Positions 1 to 5,558 of a DNA stretch of 5,558 nucleotides are shown here, in pieces. The notes beneath the pieces were generated by a model that was given only the letters and a program-made list of their open reading frames with translations, was not told where the DNA came from and did no database searches. How positions within the stretch are numbered: position 1 is the first letter of the stretch; each line of letters starts with the position of its first letter. Source of the DNA: an uncultured Janibacter sp. GTDB lineage: Bacteria; Actinomycetota; Actinomycetes; Actinomycetales; Dermatophilaceae. The stretch is from NCBI GenBank assembly GCA_946222495.1, contig CAMICF010000198.1:1-5558 (forward strand). The letters are read 5' to 3'. The translations under genes and the position numbers were made by a program.

Positions 1-2556
1 GCGCTCTACGTCCTGCTCGTGGTCGGCGTGGCTCTCTCGCCGGGCGGGGGTGGCGGGCTGGCGGACCTGGATCCAGGCCATGTCCCCGCGTGAGTCCCGC
101 AGGAAGCCCTCGCCGCGCCGGTGAGGCGGCACGACGCCGTCGTCGCCCTTGGGCGAGGTGTCGTGGGTCAGGCGCTCGACCTGGTCGGCGAAGCCCGGGT
201 CCTCAGGGTTAAGCCCGACCCAGGTCAGGCACTTCTTGGCCAGACTCGCGCTGGTCATCCGCATCATCAGCCGGTAGACCAGCAGCTCCTTGAGGGTCTC
301 GGAGCCGAAGTCGGCGTCGGGGTTCTGCGAGCCCAGCGCGGCGGCCTGGTTGCCGCGCCGGCCCTCGCGGATGAACCGCACGACCGCGGCCTCTGCCTCG
401 GGCGAGACAGTCAGCCCGGCGCTCTCGTCGACGGGGAAGAAGGTGAACCGAGAGCGGTCCATCGCGGCGATCTTCTCCACGGCGTGGGCCAGCAGGGCGT
501 AGTAGGCGCGCCCGAACACCCGCTCGGGCGGCATGTTCTCGAACAGCTGAGGGGTGGCGACCTCGTCGCGTGTGGGCAGCTTCAGCCCGTTGGTGCGAAA
601 GACGATGAACGGGGCGTCGAGGGCGAGCGCGGGCAGGGTGTCGTCGAAGACGACCCGGGCGTAGGGGCGTGCGGCGTGGGTGCGCAGGTGCTTGCCGACG
701 TCGACGCTGCGGGGCAGCTCGCACTTGCCGTCCAGGAGGTGCTGCATCACCTGGGCCACCGAGGTCAGGTCGTGCTCGCGCATGTAGGTGGGATCCAGCA
801 CGCTGGCCAGCACGATCCCGCGCTCGGTGTTCAGCCCGGTCTGCAGCAGCGCGGTCAGGAAGCCCAGCATCGGGCCGGTGCCCTCGTCTAGGCCCAGCAC
901 GCGGGTGAGGTCCATCGACTGGTTCGGGTCCTGGGACTGCACGACCTGCGCTCCCTGCACGGACTTGCTGGCGAAGTGGGCCCACTCCCCTTCGGTGGTG
1001 TTGTCGATGGTCACGACCTGGGCCCCGTCGTCGACCGCGTACCCGGCCAGAGACTTGAGCAGGTAGGTCTTCCCGCTGCCGAGCTCACCGCCGACTCCGC
1101 AGCTGGCCGAGCCGCCCTTGAGCGGGGCGTCCATCAGGGCCAGGTGCACCGCGGAGGTCATCGTGGGCACGGAGCGGTTCCACGCCGCGAGCCAGCCGCG
1201 GTGGTCGCCGACGCGGGTGGAGATCAGCGGCACGGCCATCGCGAAGTCCGAGGCGGTGGTGCGCTGGTAGTAGCGCTTCGTGGCGGGGTTGGTCGCGGTG
1301 TCGGGTGCTGATGCCCACCACAGGTCGGCCTGCTCCTTGCCCATCGGTCGGGCCAGGCGGATGTTGACCTTCTTCATCGCCTCGGTGAGCAGCACGGCGT
1401 CGTCCTGCGCCGCGGCGGCGGTGGGCCCGGAGGTGACCAGGATCGTGGAGTGGCGCACGTCGAGCTCGTCGGGGTGGGCGGAGAAGATCCTCTGGTAGTC
1501 GGTCAGGGTCTGCCCGGCCAGGTCCAGCACGTGATGCCCGGTGCTGACCGCGCTCTCCTGCTGCACGTACTGATCGTTGAGCTGGCGGACGGCCTTCTGA
1601 GTCTCCTTGAGCACCTTCTCGCGGGCGTTGATCTGCACTCGCACGGTCCAATCGACCTGCACGCCCATCGAGTCGATGTTGCCCAGGTACTCGCTGCCGG
1701 GGAACCGCATCCCCTCCACGGGGAAGTCCTTGATCGCCAGGCACGACTGGTAGGAGGAGCCACCACCGAGATCGTAGGTGGTGGGGTCGGTGACCTTGAC
1801 GTAGCGGCGGGTCAGCGGGTTCTGCAGCCCGGCCCGGCCACGGTCGGGCTCGTCGGTGCGCCCGCCGACGTCGATGATCGGCTCGGTAACCACGCTGCCG
1901 CCGTGGATCCGGTTGGTGGATTCCTGGCCCAGCCCGTCGGGGGGCGTGGACCACAGCCCGCGGGTGCAGGCGTGCTCCCACACCCACAACCGCTCGGCCA
2001 CGGTCACCGGGCGGGGTCGCAGGATCTGCGGGATCAGGGCGTGGATCTGATCGGCCTGGCGCTGCCGGGCGGCGACCTCGGCGGCGCTGACGCCCTCGAC
2101 CGGGGCGCCCACGGCGTCCAGGACGCGGCGGGCAGCGGCTCGAGCAGGCGCCTTATAGGCCTGCGAGCCGAGGTTGCGCAGCGGCACCCACAGCCAGAAC
2201 GTGCGCTCCCCCAGCACCATGTCCTGCAGCTGGTCCAGGGTGCCGATGGCCTCGTCGCGGGCGCCGGGCACACGGTCCCAGTCCTGCGGGTCGTGCCGGG
2301 CCATCATCCGACGCACGGTGACCACCGGGGAGATGTTGGTGATCAAGCCCTGCAGGATCGCCTCCCCGCCCAGGGACTGCCACAGAGCCCGGTGCGTCGC
2401 GGCGACCTTGTCCTTGTCCCCCACGGGACGCTCCCCGTAGGACAGGGGGTTGGTGATGCGCCACCCGGCCCACACCCGACCCTCCAGGGTCCACGCCAGC
2501 TGACCGGACAGGTCGGTGTAAGGCACCCGCCGCCCGGTCGGTCCGATTCCGCTCAT
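1..2556 (-). CDS. VirB4/TcpF-like conjugation ATPase (3' end outside window)
   Basis: This is the motor ATPase of a conjugative type IV secretion system, expected at the cytoplasmic face of the membrane. The frame is open from ATG at 2556 to position 1, giving 852 residues with no stop seen. An N-terminal part of about 470 residues precedes a P-loop domain. That domain has a Walker A motif GELGSGKT (490-497), a VirB4-type strand IDNTTEGEW (about 517-525), FRTNGLKLP (653-661), a Walker B motif FTFFPVDE (704-711), and the post-Walker-B motif ALGSQNPDAD (740-749). These elements in this order are typical of VirB4, Tn916 Orf16 and TcpF proteins. The residues after about 833 look hydrophilic and unstructured, so little is probably missing. 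The start overlaps the stop of the upstream TcpE-like gene (ATGA), with AAGGAG five bases before it. A coupling protein (VirD4/TcpA) is less likely, because of the long N-terminal domain without membrane segments and the position after TcpE. Confidence 0.88.
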   Translation of the reverse strand, partial: MSGIGPTGRRVPYTDLSGQLAWTLEGRVWAGWRITNPLSYGERPVGDKDKVAATHRALWQSLGGEAILQGLITNISPVVTVRRMMARHDPQDWDRVPGARDEAIGTLDQLQDMVLGERTFWLWVPLRNLGSQAYKAPARAAARRVLDAVGAPVEGVSAAEVAARQRQADQIHALIPQILRPRPVTVAERLWVWEHACTRGLWSTPPDGLGQESTNRIHGGSVVTEPIIDVGGRTDEPDRGRAGLQNPLTRRYVKVTDPTTYDLGGGSSYQSCLAIKDFPVEGMRFPGSEYLGNIDSMGVQVDWTVRVQINAREKVLKETQKAVRQLNDQYVQQESAVSTGHHVLDLAGQTLTDYQRIFSAHPDELDVRHSTILVTSGPTAAAAQDDAVLLTEAMKKVNIRLARPMGKEQADLWWASAPDTATNPATKRYYQRTTASDFAMAVPLISTRVGDHRGWLAAWNRSVPTMTSAVHLALMDAPLKGGSASCGVGGELGSGKTYLLKSLAGYAVDDGAQVVTIDNTTEGEWAHFASKSVQGAQVVQSQDPNQSMDLTRVLGLDEGTGPMLGFLTALLQTGLNTERGIVLASVLDPTYMREHDLTSVAQVMQHLLDGKCELPRSVDVGKHLRTHAARPYARVVFDDTLPALALDAPFIVFRTNGLKLPTRDEVATPQLFENMPPERVFGRAYYALLAHAVEKIAAMDRSRFTFFPVDESAGLTVSPEAEAAVVRFIREGRRGNQAAALGSQNPDADFGSETLKELLVYRLMMRMTSASLAKKCLTWVGLNPEDPGFADQVERLTHDTSPKGDDGVVPPHRRGEGFLRDSRGDMAWIQVRQPATPARRESHADHEQDVER

Positions 2557-3158
2557 CGCTGCTCCTTCATCGCGGCCATCAGGGCACCCACCAGGGCATC
2601 GGAGCCCCCGCGCGCCTCATCAGGGCTCCTCGGCTGGTCAGGTCCCGGCATGGTGACGACAGGGGCCGGTGCCACCGTGATGGCCGTGCGTGGCTGCGCC
2701 GGGACGACCGGGCGCTCGTCAGGGTTGATCAGCTGGGTGTGCAGGCCCTGGGTCAGGACCCGCGCGCGCAGCTGGGTCGAGGAGGGCAGCTTGTGCACGG
2801 ACCCGCCGGCGGTGGTGCCGTACTTCGCCGGACGGGTCCCGCTGGCCAGATCACCCACGGCCCGGATGGGGTTGGTGTCCTCGGGCAGGATCCCGGCGAC
2901 CTTGGCAGCACCCCACCCCATCGGCAGCAGCGCAAGCATCCCGACCCACTGCGGGTCCAGGATCGACAGCTGGGGCAGCAGGCCGGCCCACAGCCCGACG
3001 GTGAGGTACCCGATGATGATCGTGGCCACACCCACCATGAACTGGGTGAGGGTGTACGGCCCGCCGGGCAGGGTGAAGTCCTCGGTCAGGCGACCGATCA
3101 GTCGCGGGATCTTCAGACCGCGGGTGTAGCTGCGCATCACCCGCTGCGGCGCGCTCAC
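2553..3158 (-). CDS. TcpE-like conjugal transfer membrane protein
   Basis: The 201-residue protein is probably an inner-membrane component of the conjugation channel. Residues 8-35 carry a basic then aromatic/proline segment (RSYTRGLKIPRLIGRLTEDF, then LPGGPYTLTQF) that resembles the start of TcpE and Tn916 Orf17 proteins, where a short cytoplasmic arm with an LP motif precedes a hairpin of two membrane helices. The likely helices are residues 37-60 and 72-90. After them come a conserved-looking segment around residues 95-135 and a proline/valine-rich hydrophilic tail (145-185), longer than I expect for the family. The start is GTG, overlapping the upstream stop as GTGA, with AGGGG five bases ahead. 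An internal ATG at residue 8 has poorer spacing. The VirB4-like ATPase overlaps its end by four bases. A PrgI-type membrane protein is the main alternative: that family also sits just before VirB4 and has two helices near its N-terminus. Confidence 0.7.
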   Translation of the reverse strand: MSAPQRVMRSYTRGLKIPRLIGRLTEDFTLPGGPYTLTQFMVGVATIIIGYLTVGLWAGLLPQLSILDPQWVGMLALLPMGWGAAKVAGILPEDTNPIRAVGDLASGTRPAKYGTTAGGSVHKLPSSTQLRARVLTQGLHTQLINPDERPVVPAQPRTAITVAPAPVVTMPGPDQPRSPDEARGGSDALVGALMAAMKEQR

Positions 3159-3544
3159 GAGGACCCCTGGACCTGCCCGCGGCCACCGGCCAGGACCTCA
3201 CCGGCCACCACCTGGTCGAAGGGCTCACCGGCGGGCACGGTGATCGAGGACGAGGTGACCGTGCCGTCGATCTTGTCCTGGACCTCCTTGTCGCCGAACG
3301 CCCCGACGGCCCACCACAGGAAGGCCGCGACCGCGACCGTGGCCAGCGACGGCACCAGCGACATCTTGGCCTTCCACAGCCCCACGGCCATGCCGATGAA
3401 GATCACCGCCTTCGCGGCGTTGCCGGCCAGGTCGCTGACATCGCCGACCAGGCCGTCGAGCCATCCGACGACGTCGTCGGAGCCGCCCCCGGGGGCCGTG
3501 GGCATGATGGTGGCCACCTGCGTCATTGCCTCGAGCACGATCAT
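3155..3544 (-). CDS. Small two-helix membrane protein in TcpD position
   Basis: The 129-residue protein lies between the TcpC-like and TcpE-like genes. The start chosen is the ATG at 3544 because it overlaps the TcpC-like stop (ATGA) and has AAGGAG seven bases before it; the open frame extends further upstream, to 3838, but that part lies inside the TcpC-like gene. A glycine/aspartate-rich N-terminal third (about 18-40) is followed by two likely membrane helices, about 43-58 (KAVIFIGMAVGLW) and 62-84 (containing AVAAFLWWAVGAFG), separated by the short basic loop KAK. The C-terminal 45 residues are hydrophilic (KEVQDKIDGTV onward). In pCW3 the gene at this place is tcpD, a small membrane protein; equivalence is inferred from position and topology, not from recognised sequence similarity. 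The topology also recalls VirB2-like or TrbC-like small subunits, but no signal-peptide cleavage site is obvious. Confidence 0.75.
   Translation of the reverse strand: MIVLEAMTQVATIMPTAPGGGSDDVVGWLDGLVGDVSDLAGNAAKAVIFIGMAVGLWKAKMSLVPSLATVAVAAFLWWAVGAFGDKEVQDKIDGTVTSSSITVPAGEPFDQVVAGEVLAGGRGQVQGSS
3164..3168 (-). promoter_or_regulatory. Ribosome binding site AGGGG supporting the GTG start of the TcpE-like gene
   Basis: AGGGG lies five bases before the GTG at 3158 and inside the last codons of the upstream small membrane protein gene. The GTG overlaps that gene's TGA stop, matching the pattern at the other three junctions of the operon, which favours it over the ATG seven codons later. Confidence 0.55.
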
Positions 3545-4659
3545 GGGTTCTCTCCTTGCGTCGTGTCCCCCTGCGGGGACGTCTCCTCGCCGCCAGCCGG
3601 CGAGGACGATGTGGGGTCGACCAGCGGCGCGGGGTCGACGGAGGTGATCTCCCACCGGCCGGCGCGCGCGGTCATGGTCAGCGCGATCTGGGAGGACAGC
3701 CCGGTGCTGCGCTCCCCCGCGCGGGTCATCACGTAGTCGGCGCGTACTTGCGCGACCTCGCCATCGGCCGGCGCCGCGGTCACGTCCTGCCCGCTGGCGA
3801 CCTGAGCGTCCAGCGAGGTGAGCTTGACCGCGGTCCACGGCGAGGCCTTCACCGAGGTCAGTTCCACCCCAGGGCTGGTCATCCTCGTCGTGGACTTGCC
3901 GGTGAGGTAGGCGCTAAGGAACTCCTGGACGGTCTGCGCCGCAGGCGAGCTCAACGCGACACCGCGCTGTCCGTATCCGGTGCCGGGCTCCTGTCCAGGA
4001 GCCGGCGCGGGCGCCACGGCCGGCAGGGCCAACGCGGTGGCCCGCTGCTCGTCCGCGCGCACCGGCACCTCGAAGAAGTGCTCGCGGTTCTTGATCGACG
4101 CCGCGACCAGAATCTCGAAGGTCGCCGGGTCGCCAGTGCCGCTGACCTGCGCCACCCGCAGCGACGTCGCCGGGCTGGCGGTCTTGGGCCAGGTCCCACC
4201 AGCATCGAGACGAGGGTTGTCAGCGGTCGACGCCAGCCACGAACGCACCGTCTGCAGACCCCGCTCCCCAGCCAGGGTCGAAGCCGTCGACGACGAGCCC
4301 GCCGCTGGGGCGGCCTGGGTGAGAACGACCGGGTCCGAGGAGCTCAGCTGCATCACCAGCGCGACCGGGCCGGCCACGACGGCCACGAGCAGTCCCGCGG
4401 TCATCGCCTTCGCCGCGAGAGCCGCCCCGCCAGCCCACCGCGCTCCCCCGGCACCAGGCTCCTGTGCTGGCGTCGAAGAGCGCTGCCACGGCCAACGTCG
4501 ACCCGACGCAGCAGGCTGGCCTTCGCTGTCCTGCTCATCGGGCTGCGGACGACTGGGCTCGGGGGCTCCCGCCAGGTTTCCCCCGAGCGCCAGCCGCGCT
4601 CGCGGAGAGGGATCCGAGGTCTTCTTGGCCCGGGTGAGCTGCGGCAGCGGGGGCGTCAT
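3541..4659 (-). CDS. TcpC-like conjugal transfer protein
   Basis: The 372-residue protein is a probable bitopic scaffold of the transfer apparatus, like TcpC of pCW3, Orf13 of Tn916 and distantly VirB8. The N-terminal 80 residues are hydrophilic, proline-rich and partly basic (cytoplasmic). One membrane helix lies at about 86-105 (GLLVAVVAGPVALVMQL). The extracytoplasmic part begins with a low-complexity Ala/Ser linker, then a region from about 130-205 that would match the first NTF2-like domain (FEILVAASIK, FFEVPV), an Ala/Pro-rich linker (205-225), and a second domain from about 240-346. The second domain contains FLSAYLTGK (247-255), a hallmark-like TcpC segment, and ends with a strand pattern IALTMTARAGRWEITSVDPAP. 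The last 25 residues are Ser/Glu/Gly-rich. The start ATG overlaps the stop of the 73-residue gene, with GGAGG six bases ahead. The family assignment rests on architecture, short motifs and gene order. Confidence 0.75.
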   Translation of the reverse strand: MTPPLPQLTRAKKTSDPSPRARLALGGNLAGAPEPSRPQPDEQDSEGQPAASGRRWPWQRSSTPAQEPGAGGARWAGGAALAAKAMTAGLLVAVVAGPVALVMQLSSSDPVVLTQAAPAAGSSSTASTLAGERGLQTVRSWLASTADNPRLDAGGTWPKTASPATSLRVAQVSGTGDPATFEILVAASIKNREHFFEVPVRADEQRATALALPAVAPAPAPGQEPGTGYGQRGVALSSPAAQTVQEFLSAYLTGKSTTRMTSPGVELTSVKASPWTAVKLTSLDAQVASGQDVTAAPADGEVAQVRADYVMTRAGERSTGLSSQIALTMTARAGRWEITSVDPAPLVDPTSSSPAGGEETSPQGDTTQGENP

Positions 4660-4877
4660 CGTGCGCCTCCGCTGGTGGCCACGCGCAGCCTGGCTGCTGC
4701 TGCGGTCCCGCGCTCGAGCTCGCCAGAGGCGATCATCTCGAGCACCTCAGCACCGCTGTCGAGCGACAGCGTCGGACGGTCGAGCTCGCGTCGCAGCGCG
4801 CCCTTCCACCGCTGCGACGTCGACAGCACCGTCGCTGCGTCGACGAACACATCTCGCTCATCTGCGTCTCGTGCCAT
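4656..4877 (-). CDS. Small hydrophilic protein of unknown function, first gene of transfer operon
   Basis: The 73-residue protein is charged, with no membrane segment, cysteines or signal peptide. Its predicted character is mostly helical: DADERDVFVDAATVL at the start, a basic patch RWKGALRRELDR (23-34), then an acidic/hydrophobic segment around 40-55 and an Ala-rich end. I do not recognise a family. Support for it being real is the ATGA overlap with the TcpC-like gene, a GAGG(TGA) ribosome-binding sequence about nine bases before the ATG, and its place at the head of the operon just downstream of the intergenic region. The codons GCA and CGA are more frequent than in neighbouring genes, which could mean weaker expression or recent acquisition. 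It could be a cytoplasmic accessory or regulatory factor for transfer; that is a guess from position only. Confidence 0.65.
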   Translation of the reverse strand: MARDADERDVFVDAATVLSTSQRWKGALRRELDRPTLSLDSGAEVLEMIASGELERGTAAAARLRVATSGGAR

Positions 4878-4947
4878 GTCTGCTCACCTCGTAGCCGGTT
4901 CGGTCCTCTCACCCCCTAGAGGTCTATCCGGCAGGGCAAACGTGACC

Positions 4948-4976
4948 GGTCTGCGCGGACTTTTCTCCCGCAGACC
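4948..4976. repeat. 8-bp perfect inverted repeat, candidate operator or hairpin
   Basis: GGTCTGCG at 4948-4955 is repeated inverted as CGCAGACC at 4969-4976, with a 13-base spacer containing a run of four T. Allowing one bulged base, two further G-C pairs can form. The left arm overlaps the perfect 8-base palindrome GACCGGTC (4944-4951). The element sits about 70-100 bases upstream of the start of the transfer operon, where a repressor site or leader structure could lie. It could also be a weak hairpin; no long T tract follows on the plus strand, and nothing on the minus strand makes it a clear intrinsic terminator. Confidence 0.4.
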
Positions 4977-5042
4977 CGCCCTCACGCGTTCAAAACCCGC
5001 TCTGACCTGCGGAAACACCGCTGGCAGGGGGTCGAGATTGCC

Positions 5043-5105
5043 CCTCACAGGCGCGCCGCCAGAGCCCCGTCAGAGCCCCCAGATGTGAGGTCGGCGGCGA
5101 GGGGG
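5043..5105. repeat. Interleaved inverted repeats and a tandem 9-bp repeat in the leader of the right-hand gene
   Basis: Two inverted repeats interlock: CCTCACA (5043-5049) pairs with TGTGAGG (5084-5090), and CGCCGCC (5054-5060) pairs with GGCGGCG (5093-5099). Because they are interleaved rather than nested, the two stems would compete or form a pseudoknot if transcribed. Between them CAGAGCCCC occurs twice (5060-5068 and 5071-5079) with an 11-base period, close to one helical turn. In GC-rich DNA short matches like these arise by chance, so the functional call is tentative. Confidence 0.3.
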
Positions 5106-5149
5106 TGCTCTCCAGCCTCGGTGGGACAGATCAACCCGACTCACCCGCC

Positions 5150-5154
5150 AGGAG
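5150..5154 (+). promoter_or_regulatory. Ribosome binding site AGGAG fixing the start at 5161
   Basis: AGGAG lies six bases before ATG 5161. The in-frame stop TAG at 5158-5160 directly precedes this ATG, so no upstream start in this frame is possible. Together they make 5161 a well-supported start. Confidence 0.7.
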
Positions 5155-5160
5155 TCCTAG

Positions 5161-5558
5161 ATGTGCCCGCACGCCAGCCCCAGCCAGGCGATCGCCGCCC
5201 TGCGCCACGAGTGGCTCACCCTCGCCGACACTCCCCTGCCCTGGTCCCTGACCGGCACTGCATCGGTCACCGCCGGCGACCTGGTCGACGCGATCACCTC
5301 CAGCCCCCACCACGACGCGCTGCTGCACCAGCTGCTCACCCTGCACCGCGACGGCGAGCAGCTCGCCGGGCGGATCGTGCTGCAGGCGATGCTGGGGCGA
5401 GCCAACCGGCTGACACGCACAGCAGCCGGGCGCGGGCAGGACGCCGACGACGCCGTCGCCGGGCTGTGGACCGCGATCGCCACCTACCCGCTGCACCGCA
5501 CCGCTCACGTCGCCGCCAACCTCGCCATGGACGCCCTGAAGGCGATGAGCCCGGCCGA
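5161..5558 (+). CDS. Protein of unknown function, possibly sigma-factor-like (3' end outside window)
   Basis: The frame is open from ATG 5161 to the right edge, giving 132 residues of an incomplete protein. It is a soluble, mainly helical sequence. Residues 33-67 hold LVDAITSSPHHDALLHQLL and the start of a segment LHRDGEQLAGRIVLQAMLGR (61-80). These lead into an Asp-rich stretch QDADDAVAGLWTAIATYPL (93-111) and HVAANLAMDALKAM (116-129). I recall hypothetical actinobacterial proteins with this pattern (VLQAMLGR, a DADD or similar element, LW..IATYP, AANLAMDALK). The pattern loosely resembles region 2 of sigma-70 family factors, where a helix with an acidic D-x-x-D element precedes a DNA-strand-opening helix. 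That reading is an inference; no region 4 helix-turn-helix is visible because the gene is cut. It is transcribed away from the transfer operon and shares its promoter region, which would suit a regulator. Confidence 0.75.
   Translation, partial: MCPHASPSQAIAALRHEWLTLADTPLPWSLTGTASVTAGDLVDAITSSPHHDALLHQLLTLHRDGEQLAGRIVLQAMLGRANRLTRTAAGRGQDADDAVAGLWTAIATYPLHRTAHVAANLAMDALKAMSPA

Larger units (their letters stand above)
4878..5160. promoter_or_regulatory. Divergent intergenic region with probable promoters for both operons
   Basis: This 283-base stretch separates the leftward transfer operon (start 4877) from the rightward gene (start 5161), so promoters for both directions should lie here. It contains runs of A and T that are rare elsewhere in the window (around 4938-4942, 4960-4965, 4990-4995). 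Reading the minus strand, TTGCCC (4939-4934) followed 15 bases later by TAGGGG, or TAGACC nearer, is a weak match to an actinobacterial housekeeping promoter for the transfer operon. I cannot point to a convincing -10/-35 pair for the plus-strand gene. Inverted and direct repeats in the region are listed separately. No credible protein-coding frame fills it: the plus-strand frame open through it until 5088 is the antisense continuation of a frame opposite the TcpC-like gene. Confidence 0.5.

Noticed and set aside
209..1987. Two minus-strand frames (209-985 and 1085-1987) in another frame of the ATPase gene
   Set aside because: They give Arg/Ala/Pro-rich shadow products, while the overlapping frame from 2556 to 1 carries the Walker and VirB4 motifs without interruption.
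1450..3129. A 559-codon plus-strand open frame opposite the ATPase and TcpE-like genes
   Set aside because: It lies antisense to two well-supported genes, its translation is a Gly/Val/His/Arg-rich sequence without recognisable domains, and such frames are usual opposite GC-rich genes.
4905..4922. CCTCT/AGAGG 5-base inverted repeat
   Set aside because: It is too short, with an eight-base loop and no T tract, to claim as a terminator or operator.
3526..5088. A 520-codon plus-strand open frame opposite the TcpC-like gene and into the intergenic region
   Set aside because: Its product is Arg/Gly/Ser-rich with no domain, and it covers both the TcpC-like gene and the 73-residue gene, whose overlaps and ribosome binding sites support the other strand.
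5131..5508. Minus-strand frames opposite the right-hand gene
   Set aside because: The plus-strand frame has AGGAG at the right distance, an in-frame stop just before its start, and a plausible globular translation; the minus-strand products are low-complexity Gly/Val/Gln-rich or Ser/Ala/Arg-rich.
1..5558. tRNA, CRISPR array, insertion sequence, oriT or att site
   Set aside because: I saw no cloverleaf-like sequence, no regularly spaced repeats, no transposase frame with terminal inverted repeats and no relaxase-adjacent nick-site pattern.

Overview
The window is very GC-rich, its coding frames strongly favour G or C at the third codon position, and its genes are tightly overlapped. This fits a high-GC actinomycete (Actinomycetota). 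The gene content points to a mobile element: an integrative and conjugative element or a conjugative plasmid. No relaxase, coupling protein, integrase, attachment site or origin lies within the window, so the kind of element cannot be decided here.

Layout. Positions 4877 down to 1 (minus strand) form one five-gene operon read leftwards: a 73-residue hydrophilic protein of unknown function; a 372-residue TcpC-like conjugation protein with a single membrane anchor; a 129-residue small membrane protein in the TcpD position; a 201-residue TcpE-like membrane protein; and a VirB4/TcpF-like conjugation ATPase of at least 852 residues that runs off the left edge. All four junctions are 4-base stop/start overlaps (ATGA three times, GTGA once), and each start has a Shine-Dalgarno-like sequence inside the end of the gene before it. 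Positions 4878-5160 are a divergent intergenic region with inverted and direct repeats. From 5161 to the right edge (plus strand) is the start of a gene of unknown function, whose visible part loosely recalls sigma-factor region 2.

How they work together. The order TcpC, small membrane protein, TcpE, VirB4 ATPase matches the core of the Gram-positive type IV secretion systems of Clostridium pCW3 and Tn916-type elements. By analogy the TcpC-like protein is the extracytoplasmic, membrane-anchored scaffold, the TcpD- and TcpE-like proteins are inner parts of the channel, and the VirB4-like ATPase powers assembly or substrate transfer at the cytoplasmic face. The next leftward genes are expected to be a VirB6-like polytopic protein (TcpH/Orf15) and an NlpC/P60 cell-wall hydrolase (TcpG/Orf14). 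The divergent right-hand gene may be regulatory, but that is inference.

The main points of interest are the unassigned first gene of the operon, the divergent gene with its repeat-rich leader, and the strict overlap chain that suggests fixed stoichiometry. I see no RNA gene, CRISPR array, insertion sequence or convincing terminator.
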